A stretch of 64,000 nt of DNA, taken from contig CAZROT010000001.1 in assembly GCA_964601895.1 (NCBI GenBank), positions 124,001-188,000 of the forward strand, given 5' to 3'. The notes below the pieces were generated by a model. The model ran no database searches, was not told the origin of the DNA, and saw only the letters and a list, made by a program, of their open reading frames with translations. A program made the position numbers and the translations under genes. Numbering within the stretch: the first letter of the stretch is position 1; the number at the start of each line of letters is the position of its first letter. This DNA comes from CAZROT01 sp964601895. Lineage in GTDB: Bacteria; Pseudomonadota; Gammaproteobacteria; Enterobacterales; Enterobacteriaceae. Below, in pieces: positions 53,249-61,977 of the stretch.

Positions 53249-54464
53249 TTACATTCTGTCTGTCAGTGAAAAAATGGGTAACAGCAGATACAGCTTAATC
53301 ACGATAGCATTGACAATATCGATTAAAAAAGCGCCTACCATAGGTACCACAAGAAAAGCAGGATGAGAAGGGCCGAAACGCTCAGTAATAGCCTGCATAT
53401 TAGCAATTGCGGTGGGTGTTGCTCCCAGACCAAAACCACAATGTCCTGCACTGAAAACGGCCGCATCATAGTTTTTACCCATCACGCGCCAGGTAACAAA
53501 AATGGCATATAACACCATGACCAGTGCCTGCAGGGACAAAATTAGCAATATGGGGAGTGCCAGTGATTCCAGTTCCCACAATTTCAAATTCATTAACGCC
53601 ATAGCCAGAAATAGTGACAGATTGATGTGACCTAACAAAGATACAGTAGGGTTAGCTATTTGATACAAGTTAGTAACAGCCAGACCATTACTCAGGATGA
53701 CACCGGCAAATAATACACAAACAAAACCAGGTAATTCGAATGTAGATCCATTCAACAGCTGTTCAATGAGGTTACCAAGCATCAGACAGAGGGTGATAAT
53801 AGCGATTGTTTCAATAACTTTCAGAGAAGTAATGGCCGGTGCTGGAGATGATTTTTCGACTATAACTGTATGTTCACCATGGTGCATTCTGTCTGATGTG
53901 GTTGAACGTTTCACCAGATAGCGTGCCACCGGCCCGCCTGTCAGGCCACCGAGAATCAAACCAAATGTCGCACAGGCCATGACTATTTCAGTAGCATGTT
54001 CAAAGCCATAGCGTTCAGCAAACAATTTTCCCCATGCAGCTCCAGTACCATGTCCTCCAGAAAGTGTGATTGAGCCTGCCAGCAGGCCAAATAATGGATC
54101 CAGTCCTAATAGTTGTGTCAGAGCGATACCTATGCTGTTTTGCATAAACAATAAGCCGGTAACAACAATGGCGAATGTTTTGAGTGTTTCCCCCCCCCGC
54201 CCGAAGGCTGACAAGATTGGCATTCAGGCCAATAGTGGCAAAGAATGTCAGCATCAATGTTTCTTTAAGCGACATATCAAAGTGAATTTCCCAGCCGATT
54301 GTTTTTTGAATAAATAAAAATAATAATGCGCTGGCGAGACCACCGGCTACTGGCTCAGGAATAGTATACTTTTTCAGAAAGTAAATTTTTTTTATAAGTT
54401 TTCGGCCTAATAATAAAACCAGCGTAGCCGAAACCAGTGTACCTTGGGTATCAAGATAGAACAT
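53249..54464 (-). pseudogene. gltS: Sodium/glutamate symporter GltS, frameshifted at a G9 tract
   Basis: GltS imports glutamate with Na+ across the inner membrane. One frame (54464-~54190) encodes the first ~90 residues (MFYLDTQGTLVSATLVLLLG ... FFATIGLNANLVSLRAGG). A second frame (from ~54190 to 53249) encodes the rest (ETLKTFAIVVTGLLFMQN ... VIKLYLLLPIFSL), including SITLSGGHGTGAAWGKLFAE and the C-terminal VVPMVGAFLIDIVNAIVIK. Together they cover E. coli GltS (401 aa). The break lies in nine consecutive G (minus strand; C at 54190-54198); eight G would restore the reading R-A-G-G-E-T. All downstream sequence is well conserved, so the shift is recent, reversible by slippage, or a sequencing error. 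It is convergent with recG as in E. coli. Confidence 0.88.
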
Positions 54465-56080
54465 CCAGCGTACCTCATCGTTATCAATAGCGTATAAAGA
54501 AAGAAAATTTCATTTTTTTAAGAAATAAGATTTAAAAAGTATAACAATTAAGGCAGGAAAAAAAGTAAGGAGGATACATAAATAAAAGCGTAAGCTGATT
54601 AAAGTTTGATATATATAATCAAATTATAATGAATAAATTTATTGTTGTGACAGAAAAAATTAAAAAACAGTCATGCCCTGGTTATTAGTATATGACACAG
54701 CAGTCAGTTATAATTATTATGGTAAAGCTGGCTTGATAAATTAGCTAAATTATTTTCGCGCTCGTAATGTGTCTGGTTAATAATTTTTTTAAAGACTGAG
54801 TATGATTTGCAGATAGAGTTATATCATTATCTTTATTCTTATAAAGCAGTATTACTGCTGCCTGGTAAATAAGCTGATTTTAACGCCAGTTACAGCGCAG
54901 TGTGCACATTTTATCATATACTTTACCGGTCAGGTGTAATCATCCTGTTGTCATAGCGTGTAACTATCTATTGACTGATTGTTACTTACAATAAATCTGG
55001 TTTTGTTGATATTTTATTTAGCATTTACTTTGTCCTTATAAAAATAAGCGATCGGCATGCGTTTATTACTATAATGAATTTTAATAAAAACAGTGATAAT
55101 TATGTTAAAATAATAACAGTCTGTTAATAGAGTAAGTTTTTACTTTAGCTGGGTAGTATTATAAATATGTTTAAGTATTATTAAGCAGAAGTGCTATATT
55201 CTTAACAGAATGTTATCTGTTATTTTATGGATGATTTCAGTTAACAATGGCGCAGAATAGCTTTCTGGTTTTTAAAATTAAAAATATAAACTTCGTGTTT
55301 ATTATTTATAATTTTATTATGGTTAATAATGTAAATTATCTTTATTACTGCTGCTATGCTTTGTCAGATTTTTATAAAATTCTAGCAGAATTAACTGATG
55401 CTAAAAAATAAAATAACGTCAATTTAAGCATATTGATTATTATTTCTCAGATTATAATAAAATAAACAGATTTACCTGTTTTTATTCATTAGAAACAAAA
55501 TGCCGTCATGCTTATTGTGAACACATCTGATCTGACGCTATAACATAATATCAGCTAGCGATAAATAGAGTAGTACCAGGTATATAACACGACCGTTTTA
55601 GAAAAAAATTGCGCTGTTATGCACTATCTTTCTTTTCCCCTGACACCGTAGAAAGCAAAATACCTGCCTGAATCACCTGTGCCAGGCGTTGCTGGAGTAT
55701 GGCCCGTAGAAGATTATTAAATGGCTGTTTTATTTTTCATCAAAAATTACAGGCGATATGCGATATCAATCCGCATCATAAAAGCTTACTATCATGAGGT
55801 TGAAAACCGGTGATTAACCAGGCAGTACATTTAAGCATCGCTGGTACAGGTAGATAGATAATACATTAGCAGGTATTTTGAGCTACCGGCCTTAATACAT
55901 CAAGTACAGGTGTATTTTGGTATTTTTATGATGAAAAAATAGTCAGTTAAACATCCGTAAAATTAACTGAACAGCGGTTTGGTTTTTAAAATACTTGCAA
56001 TTTTGGCATGATCTTTTCATATTGCTCCTGAATTTTGCAAATGGAACTCTTCTACCTGAACGTAAAAGGAACTCCTTCTT
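54465..56080. other. 1.6-kb AT-rich region without genes
   Basis: No ORF of note, tRNA or rRNA is visible between gltS and glnH. The first ~1 kb is strikingly AT-rich with many short poly-A/T runs. Between ~55560 and 55980 the base composition is less extreme, and a vanished gene could have been there, but I could not align it to anything. The right end carries the glnH promoter region. Confidence 0.6.
56003..56019 (+). promoter_or_regulatory. Possible sigma-54 promoter upstream of glnH
   Basis: TTGGCATGATCTTTTCA resembles the -24/-12 consensus YTGGCACGRNNNTTGCW with two mismatches; one is in the important GC of the -12 element (TC here). The E. coli glnHPQ operon has a sigma-54/NtrC promoter in this position, which favours the reading. 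A start ~12 nt downstream would give a ~50-nt leader. I see no clear NtrC site. Confidence 0.35.
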
Positions 56081-56827
56081 ATGAAATCATTGTTAAAATT
56101 TTCGTTTATCTTGTTGATTTTTGCGTTTGTTATGAATTCTCATGCTATGGAAGATAAATTGATCGTTGCGACGGATACAGCGTTCATGCCTTTTGAATTC
56201 AAACAGGGTGACAGATACGTAGGTTTTGATATTGATTTATGGGACGCTGTTGCTAACGAATTGAAGGTACCTTATACCTTAAAGCCCATGGATTTTAGTG
56301 GAATTATTCCTGCATTGCAAAGTCGTAACGTTGATTTGGCTATTGCTGGCATGGCAGCGACGAATTTACGTCAGGAAGCCATTGATTTCTCTGATGGTTA
56401 TTACACCAGCGGACTGTTGATTATGGTCAGGGCAGATGATGATAACATCAAAAGCGAAAAAGATTTAGCAGGTAAAACTGTTGCAGTAAAGAGTGGCACT
56501 GAATCTGTTAATTATGCTCATGATAACATTAAGACTAAGGAGTTACGCCAGTTTCCCAATATTGATAACGCGTATCTTGAATTAGCTACTCAGCGTGCTG
56601 ATGCTGTCTTACATGATGCCCCTAATATTTTGTCTTTCATTAAATTTTCTGGTAGTACTCAATTTAAAACCGTGGGCAGTCCACTTAAGGCTCAGGAATA
56701 CTGTATTGCCTTACCAAAAGGCAGTGATGAATTGCGTAAAAAAATTAATGCTGCATTAAAAACGCTTCGTCATAATGGGACTTATGCACAAATCTATAAG
56801 AAATGGTTCGGTGTAGAGCCTGACTGA
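56081..56827 (+). CDS. glnH: Glutamine ABC transporter, periplasmic binding protein
   Basis: GlnH captures glutamine in the periplasm. The 248 residues (E. coli 248) begin with a signal peptide (MKSLLKFSFILLIFAFVMNS, cleavage likely after HA). The mature part has the SBP_bac_3 pattern: ATDTAFMPFEFKQGDRYVGF, FDIDLWDAVANELKVPY, VDLAIAGMAATNLRQEAIDF. AAGGA lies before the ATG. It is the first gene of glnHPQ. With gltS frameshifted, this may be an important route for glutamine/glutamate supply; that is inference. Confidence 0.97.
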   Translation: MKSLLKFSFILLIFAFVMNSHAMEDKLIVATDTAFMPFEFKQGDRYVGFDIDLWDAVANELKVPYTLKPMDFSGIIPALQSRNVDLAIAGMAATNLRQEAIDFSDGYYTSGLLIMVRADDDNIKSEKDLAGKTVAVKSGTESVNYAHDNIKTKELRQFPNIDNAYLELATQRADAVLHDAPNILSFIKFSGSTQFKTVGSPLKAQEYCIALPKGSDELRKKINAALKTLRHNGTYAQIYKKWFGVEPD

Positions 56828-56856
56828 TTTTATTTTTATATACCAGGAGAATATCC

Positions 56857-57513
56857 ATGCAGTTTGAATGGAGCGCCATTTGGCCGGCTCTTCCGATTTT
56901 GCTTGAAGGTGCAAAATTAACCTTATTGATCTCAGTACTTGGTTTATTGGGTGGGGTGATAATAGGGGTTATAGCAGGTTTTGTTCGTGCTTATGGTGGT
57001 TGGCTGAGTAGCCATATCGCGCTGATATTCATTGAGCTTATCCGTGGAACACCCATTGTGGTTCAGGTCATGTTTATCTATTTTGTCCTGCCAATGATAA
57101 TTTCAATTCGAATTGATCCCTTTTCAGCGGCTGTCGTGACTATCATTATCAATTCCGGTGCTTATATTGCAGAAATTACCCGCGGTGCAGTTTTATCCAT
57201 TCACAATGGTTTTCGTGAAGCAGGACTGGCATTAGGCCTGTCTAAACGCGATACTCTGCGTTATGTTATTGCACCTCTGGCATTACGCAGGATGTTACCC
57301 CCTTTGGGTAACCAGTGGATTGTCAGCATTAAAGATACTTCGCTATTTATTGTGATTGGTGTGGCAGAATTGACGCGCCGGGGTCAGGAAATTATCGCTG
57401 GTAACTTCCGCGCAATGGAAATCTGGACAGCTGTTGGAATAATTTATCTGGTTATTACCCTGTCTTTGAGCTTTGTTTTACGACGACTGGAAAGAAAACT
57501 GAAAATAATATGA
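56857..57513 (+). CDS. glnP: Glutamine ABC transporter, permease
   Basis: GlnP forms the inner-membrane channel of the glutamine importer. The 218 residues (E. coli 219) have five hydrophobic helices, an N-terminal AxxLTLLIS segment typical of HisMQ permeases, and the ABC-interaction (EAA) loop HNGFREAGLALGLSKRDTLR. AGGAG lies upstream. Its last codons overlap the glnQ start by 4 nt. Confidence 0.97.
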   Translation: MQFEWSAIWPALPILLEGAKLTLLISVLGLLGGVIIGVIAGFVRAYGGWLSSHIALIFIELIRGTPIVVQVMFIYFVLPMIISIRIDPFSAAVVTIIINSGAYIAEITRGAVLSIHNGFREAGLALGLSKRDTLRYVIAPLALRRMLPPLGNQWIVSIKDTSLFIVIGVAELTRRGQEIIAGNFRAMEIWTAVGIIYLVITLSLSFVLRRLERKLKII

Positions 57514-58232
57514 TTGAATTCAAAAACGTTTCAAAGCATTTTGGTCAGATTCAGGTATTGCATGACATTAACCTGAGCATCAATCAGGGCGAAGTGGTAG
57601 TGATTATCGGTCCATCTGGATCAGGTAAATCCACGTTATTACGTTGTATTAATAAACTGGATGTCATTACTTCAGGGCAGTTGATTGTAGGCGGGTTAGA
57701 TGTCAGCGATCCGAGTGTGGATGAACGTTTAATTCGTCAGGAAGCAGGGATGGTTTTTCAGCAATTTTACCTGTTTCCCCATTTAACAGCGCTGGAGAAT
57801 GTTTCTTTCGGTCCACAGCGAGTGCGCCGTATTGGTAAAGCGGAAGCAGAAAAACTGGCACGAGAACTCCTGGCAAAAGTGGGGCTGTCTGAGCGTGCCC
57901 ATCATTACCCGGGTGAGCTTTCTGGTGGTCAGCAACAGCGTGTTGCTATCGCTCGTGCGCTTGCGGTAAAACCAGAATTAATGCTTTTTGATGAGCCTAC
58001 TTCTGCGCTGGATCCAGAGTTACGTCATGAAGTATTAACAGTCATGAAAGATTTGGCTGAAGAAGGTATGACGATGGTGATGGTCACTCATGAAGTGGGC
58101 TTTGCCTATAAGGTAGCTTCGCGTTTGCTTTTTATTGACGAAGGTCGCATCATTCATGATGGAGATCCTGAAAGTTTAATCTCCGATCCGCCCAGTGACA
58201 GGTTACGTAAATTTTTGCAGCATGTATCTTAA
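57510..58232 (+). CDS. glnQ: Glutamine ABC transporter, ATPase
   Basis: GlnQ powers glutamine import. The 240 residues equal E. coli GlnQ. The Walker A GPSGSGKSTLLRCIN (about residues 34-48), Q-loop, signature LSGGQQQRVAIARALAV, Walker B LMLFDEPTSALDPEL and the H-loop VTHEVGF are all intact. The ATG overlaps the glnP stop (ATGA), indicating translational coupling. Confidence 0.97.
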   Translation: MIEFKNVSKHFGQIQVLHDINLSINQGEVVVIIGPSGSGKSTLLRCINKLDVITSGQLIVGGLDVSDPSVDERLIRQEAGMVFQQFYLFPHLTALENVSFGPQRVRRIGKAEAEKLARELLAKVGLSERAHHYPGELSGGQQQRVAIARALAVKPELMLFDEPTSALDPELRHEVLTVMKDLAEEGMTMVMVTHEVGFAYKVASRLLFIDEGRIIHDGDPESLISDPPSDRLRKFLQHVS

Positions 58233-58512
58233 AAAGCGCTGTTTTAGCAATTTTCCATAGGTAACCGTTACTCTCGCCAATGCTGATGCATAACCTGGTT
58301 GCTGTTAACAAAAACATAAAGCTGGTGGCCGGTCAGTTTTAAGGCTACTGACTTATTGCTGGCGTGTAAGATACAGTTAAATTAATCCTGTTCCTGCTGT
58401 ATTTTTCTAAATCAGCAGGGGAGTGAAATCCGTGACGATACTGCCGTTGCAGTGAGTCGTGGATGATACAGCGAAAATCCGGTTAGTTCATGCATGTTGC
58501 GCAGGAATAACA
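58233..58512. other. Intergenic region between glnQ and serC
   Basis: 280 bp. A frame open from 58459 runs into serC but its 18 extra codons do not resemble the SerC N-terminus. The serC promoter must be here; I could not fix its boxes. No terminator with a clear T tract is seen after glnQ. Confidence 0.4.
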
Positions 58513-59598
58513 ATGACGCAAATCTACAATTTTAGTGCCGGGCCTGGCATGCTGCCCACGGCAGTGCTAAATCGTGTTCAGCAGGAATTGGGTAGCTGGC
58601 CGAAACCTGGTGTTTCCATCATGGAAATCAGTCACAGAAGCAAAGAATTTATTCAGGTTGCTGAGCAGGCTGAGCAGGATCTACGCTATCTATTGCAAAT
58701 TCCTGATAATTACCGGGTGCTTTTTTGTCAGGGTGGCGCACGTGGGCAATTTTCTGCCGTGCCATTAAATTTACTCGGTAGCAGCAATAAAGCAGCTTAT
58801 ATTGATGGCGGATATTGGGCGCATAGCGCAATTGAAGAAGCGCAGCGCTACTGTACCCCTGACGTTATTGATGTACATATTGAGATTAATGGAAAGCGTG
58901 GCATTCGTCCGGTAAAAGAATGGGTGGTGAGCGATGATTCAGCCTATGTTCATTATTGTATCAATGAAACTATCGATGGCATCGTCATCAATGAACTGCC
59001 GGATGTGGGTGACAGGTTATTAGTGGCAGATTATTCATCCGCTATTCTTTCACGTCCTGTGGATGTGCAGCGTTATGCCGTTATTTATGCAGGTGCGCAA
59101 AAAAACATTGGTCCGGCAGGATTGACGGTTGTGATTGTCCGTGATGATTTATCAGGCAGGGCTCGCCCTGAACTGCCATCAATTCTTAACTATAGCGTGC
59201 TGGCGCAGAGTGGCTCTATGTTTAATACTCCGCCTGTTTTTGCATGGTATCTTGCAGCAAGAGTATTTAGCTGGCTGAAAGAGCAGGGTGGAATGGTTGA
59301 AATGGAAAAACGTAATCGCGCCAAAGCGGAATTGCTGTATGGCGTGATTGATAATAATAGTTTTTATCATAACCAGATTCTGGCAGAGAATCGTTCATGG
59401 ATGAATATCCCTTTTCAGCTGGCAGACACCGGACTGGATAGCCTGTTTCTTAAAGAGGCGGAAGCACAGGGCTTATACGCGCTAAAAGGTCATCGTGTTG
59501 CTGGAGGTATGCGTGCTTCAATTTATAATGCCATGCCAATTGAAGGTGTAAAGGCGTTAACAGATTTTATGACTTATTTTGCGCGTCGTTACGGCTGA
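58513..59598 (+). CDS. serC: Phosphoserine/phosphohydroxythreonine aminotransferase
   Basis: SerC is the PLP enzyme of serine synthesis and of the pyridoxal phosphate pathway. The start at 58513 (MTQIYNFSAGPGMLP) has AGGA ~7 nt upstream and gives 361 aa (E. coli 362). Motifs include FCQGGARGQFSAVPLNL, the PLP-lysine region YAGAQKNIGPAG, and GGMRASIYNAMPIEGV near the C-terminus. It is followed by aroA, the classic serC-aroA operon. Confidence 0.97.
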   Translation: MTQIYNFSAGPGMLPTAVLNRVQQELGSWPKPGVSIMEISHRSKEFIQVAEQAEQDLRYLLQIPDNYRVLFCQGGARGQFSAVPLNLLGSSNKAAYIDGGYWAHSAIEEAQRYCTPDVIDVHIEINGKRGIRPVKEWVVSDDSAYVHYCINETIDGIVINELPDVGDRLLVADYSSAILSRPVDVQRYAVIYAGAQKNIGPAGLTVVIVRDDLSGRARPELPSILNYSVLAQSGSMFNTPPVFAWYLAARVFSWLKEQGGMVEMEKRNRAKAELLYGVIDNNSFYHNQILAENRSWMNIPFQLADTGLDSLFLKEAEAQGLYALKGHRVAGGMRASIYNAMPIEGVKALTDFMTYFARRYG

Positions 59599-59666
59599 CA
59601 GCTGCGAAAGGCCTTTTTGATGTAATCACTATTTTATTTTAACCATAGAAAGGTGGGTTATTTGCT

Positions 59667-60959
59667 ATGCAGAAGTCGCTAACCTTACCACCGATGTCAT
59701 TGGTTAATGGTAGTATTGATTTACCAGGTTCAAAAAGTATTTCTAATCGCGTACTGCTCCTCGCTGCATTGGCTCATGGAACGACCAGATTAACTAATCT
59801 GCTGGATGCAGATGATACCTGTCATATGTTGAATGCCTTAAAAATACTGGGTATTGACTATCAGTTATTTAATAATCGCACAGGGTGTGACATTAAAGGA
59901 ATTGGTGGTGCTCCTGTTGCAGCAGGCAATTTTCCACTGCAATTATTTGTGGGTAATTCAGGTATAACCATGCGCTTACTGGCGGCGGTGTTATGCCTGA
60001 AAAATAACCGCGTTGTTCTCACTGGTGAAGCACGTATGAAAGAGCGGCCTGTCGGCCATCTGGTGGATGCATTACGTCAGGGCGGAGCTGAAATTACTTA
60101 CCCGGGACAGGAGAATTATCCTCCTCTTGAGCTGAACGGAGGTTTCCACGGAGGAAAATTGACGCTTGATGGCAGTGTTTCAAGCCAGTTTTTAACTGCG
60201 TTGCTGATTGCGGCTCCCATGGCTCCTTGTGATACCGATATTTATATTCGCGGAAATCTGGTTTCAACACCCTATATTGATATTACCCTGTCTTTGATGA
60301 AAATCTTTGGTATTGATGTAGTTCATGAAAATTACCGCAGTTTTCATCTGAAAGGAACACAGGTATACGTTTCTCCAGGTGATTACTGGATTGAAGGTGA
60401 TGCTTCATCAGCGTCTTATTTTCTGGCTGCTGCAGCAATAAAAGGGGGGGAAGTTCGTGTAAATGGTGTAGGTAAAAAAAGTATGCAGGGAGATATCCAG
60501 TTTATGCGTGTTCTGGAAAAAATGGGCGCAGTGGTTCACTGGGGCGATAACTACCTGCAGTGTAGCCGTGGTGTATTGCAGGGTATTAATATAGATATGA
60601 ATGACATGCCCGATGCAGCCATGACCCTTGCAGTAACAGCACTATTTGCGAAAGGACCTACTACCATACATAATATTGCCAGCTGGCGGGTAAAGGAAAG
60701 TGACAGGTTATCTGCGATGTCCTGTGAACTGCGCAAAGCAGGGGCATGTGTGAAAGAAGGTGCAGATTATATCCATATTGTTCCTCCACAGCAGGTTGTT
60801 GCGGCTGAAATTAATACATACGATGATCATCGTATGGCAATGTGCTGCTCATTACTGGCACTTGCCGGGGTACCTGTTACTATTGCTAATCCTGATTGTA
60901 TTGCCAAAACTTATCCCGATTATTTTATCCATCTGGCACGGTTAAGTCAGCCGGCATAA
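59667..60959 (+). CDS. aroA: EPSP synthase (3-phosphoshikimate 1-carboxyvinyltransferase)
   Basis: AroA joins shikimate-3-phosphate and PEP in the aromatic pathway. The 430 residues (E. coli 427) align throughout with the class I enzyme: LPGSKSISNRVLLLAALAHG, the catalytic-region GSVSSQFLTALLIAAP, EGDASSASYFLAAAAIKGG and YDDHRMAMC. The PEP-site loop is unusual: E. coli LGNAGTAMRPL reads VGNSGITMRLL. That places Ile100 and Leu104 where E. coli has Thr97 and Pro101, positions whose substitution is known to lower glyphosate sensitivity. The rest of the active site looks conserved, so the enzyme is probably functional. It follows serC by 68 bp. Confidence 0.96.
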   Translation: MQKSLTLPPMSLVNGSIDLPGSKSISNRVLLLAALAHGTTRLTNLLDADDTCHMLNALKILGIDYQLFNNRTGCDIKGIGGAPVAAGNFPLQLFVGNSGITMRLLAAVLCLKNNRVVLTGEARMKERPVGHLVDALRQGGAEITYPGQENYPPLELNGGFHGGKLTLDGSVSSQFLTALLIAAPMAPCDTDIYIRGNLVSTPYIDITLSLMKIFGIDVVHENYRSFHLKGTQVYVSPGDYWIEGDASSASYFLAAAAIKGGEVRVNGVGKKSMQGDIQFMRVLEKMGAVVHWGDNYLQCSRGVLQGINIDMNDMPDAAMTLAVTALFAKGPTTIHNIASWRVKESDRLSAMSCELRKAGACVKEGADYIHIVPPQQVVAAEINTYDDHRMAMCCSLLALAGVPVTIANPDCIAKTYPDYFIHLARLSQPA

Positions 60960-61149
60960 TATTCTAAAAAAATGAAATAATTTCACGCTTAAGTAAGGTG
61001 TCATATCACTACTGAAAAGAATAATAAGAATACAGCGTGAATAATAAGTATACGAAATAAATTCGCATTATTAATAATGTAGTACCTGAATTTACTTTTC
61101 CAGACAGACATAAGACAATAAAGTTTGCCTGGCAGCACAGGGGGGATAA

Positions 61150-61827
61150 ATGGCGGAAATAGTTCCAGTAATCACTGTTGACGGGCCGAGTGGTGCTGGT
61201 AAGGGCACGCTGTGTAAACTACTAGCTGAAACACTGGGATGGCATTTACTCGATTCAGGTGCTATTTATCGGGTTCTGGCATTGGCTATTTTACATCATC
61301 AGGTTGATATTAATAATGAAGAAGCGCTTATCCCTCTGGCTGGTAATCTTGATGTGTGTTTTTTGCTGCAGGGTGGGCAGATTCAGGTCATTTTAGAAGG
61401 TGAGGACGTCAGTAGTGACATCCGTGCAGAAACCACAGGTAATATTGCCTCTCAGGTTGCTGCTCTTGCACGTGTGCGTGAGGCATTATTGCATCGCCAG
61501 CGGGCATTTCGTGAAAAACCAGGACTTGTGGCCGATGGCAGGGATATGGGGACAGTGGTGTTCCCTGACGCAACAGTAAAAATATTTCTGGATGCCAGCA
61601 TAGAAGAACGCGCATCCAGGCGTATGCTTCAGTTGCAGAATACGGGCTTTAATGTTAGCTTTGGCAGTGTTTTAGACGAAATGAAGGAACGAGATCATCG
61701 TGATCGTAATCGATCTGTTTCTCCTCTAATGCCTGCCGCTGATGCATTAATACTGGATTCAACCAGCATGTCGATTGATCAGGTTATTGAAAGTGCGCTG
61801 GTGTATACTAAAAAATTCCTGGGTTGA
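61150..61827 (+). CDS. cmk: Cytidylate kinase
   Basis: Cmk phosphorylates CMP and dCMP. The 225 residues (E. coli 227) have the P-loop DGPSGAGKGTLCKLLAETL (about residues 10-28), DSGAIYRVLALA, and the long CMP-binding insertion with DGRDMGTVVFPDA. A GGGGGG-type ribosome binding site precedes the ATG. The ~190 bp gap before it is AT-rich and may carry an own promoter. rpsA follows, as in E. coli. Confidence 0.96.
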   Translation: MAEIVPVITVDGPSGAGKGTLCKLLAETLGWHLLDSGAIYRVLALAILHHQVDINNEEALIPLAGNLDVCFLLQGGQIQVILEGEDVSSDIRAETTGNIASQVAALARVREALLHRQRAFREKPGLVADGRDMGTVVFPDATVKIFLDASIEERASRRMLQLQNTGFNVSFGSVLDEMKERDHRDRNRSVSPLMPAADALILDSTSMSIDQVIESALVYTKKFLG

Positions 61828-61977
61828 TGCCGTCTTTAGCCATAGTTAAGGCAGAAAAGATCTCAGAAATCTCCCTGATAATTGAATCCTGCAACAAGGA
61901 TTTTGTCGCAGGTGTTTAAATAAACCCATTCGGCAGGAAGCTAGATGGACGTTAAGATATTATTGAAGACTGGAAAT

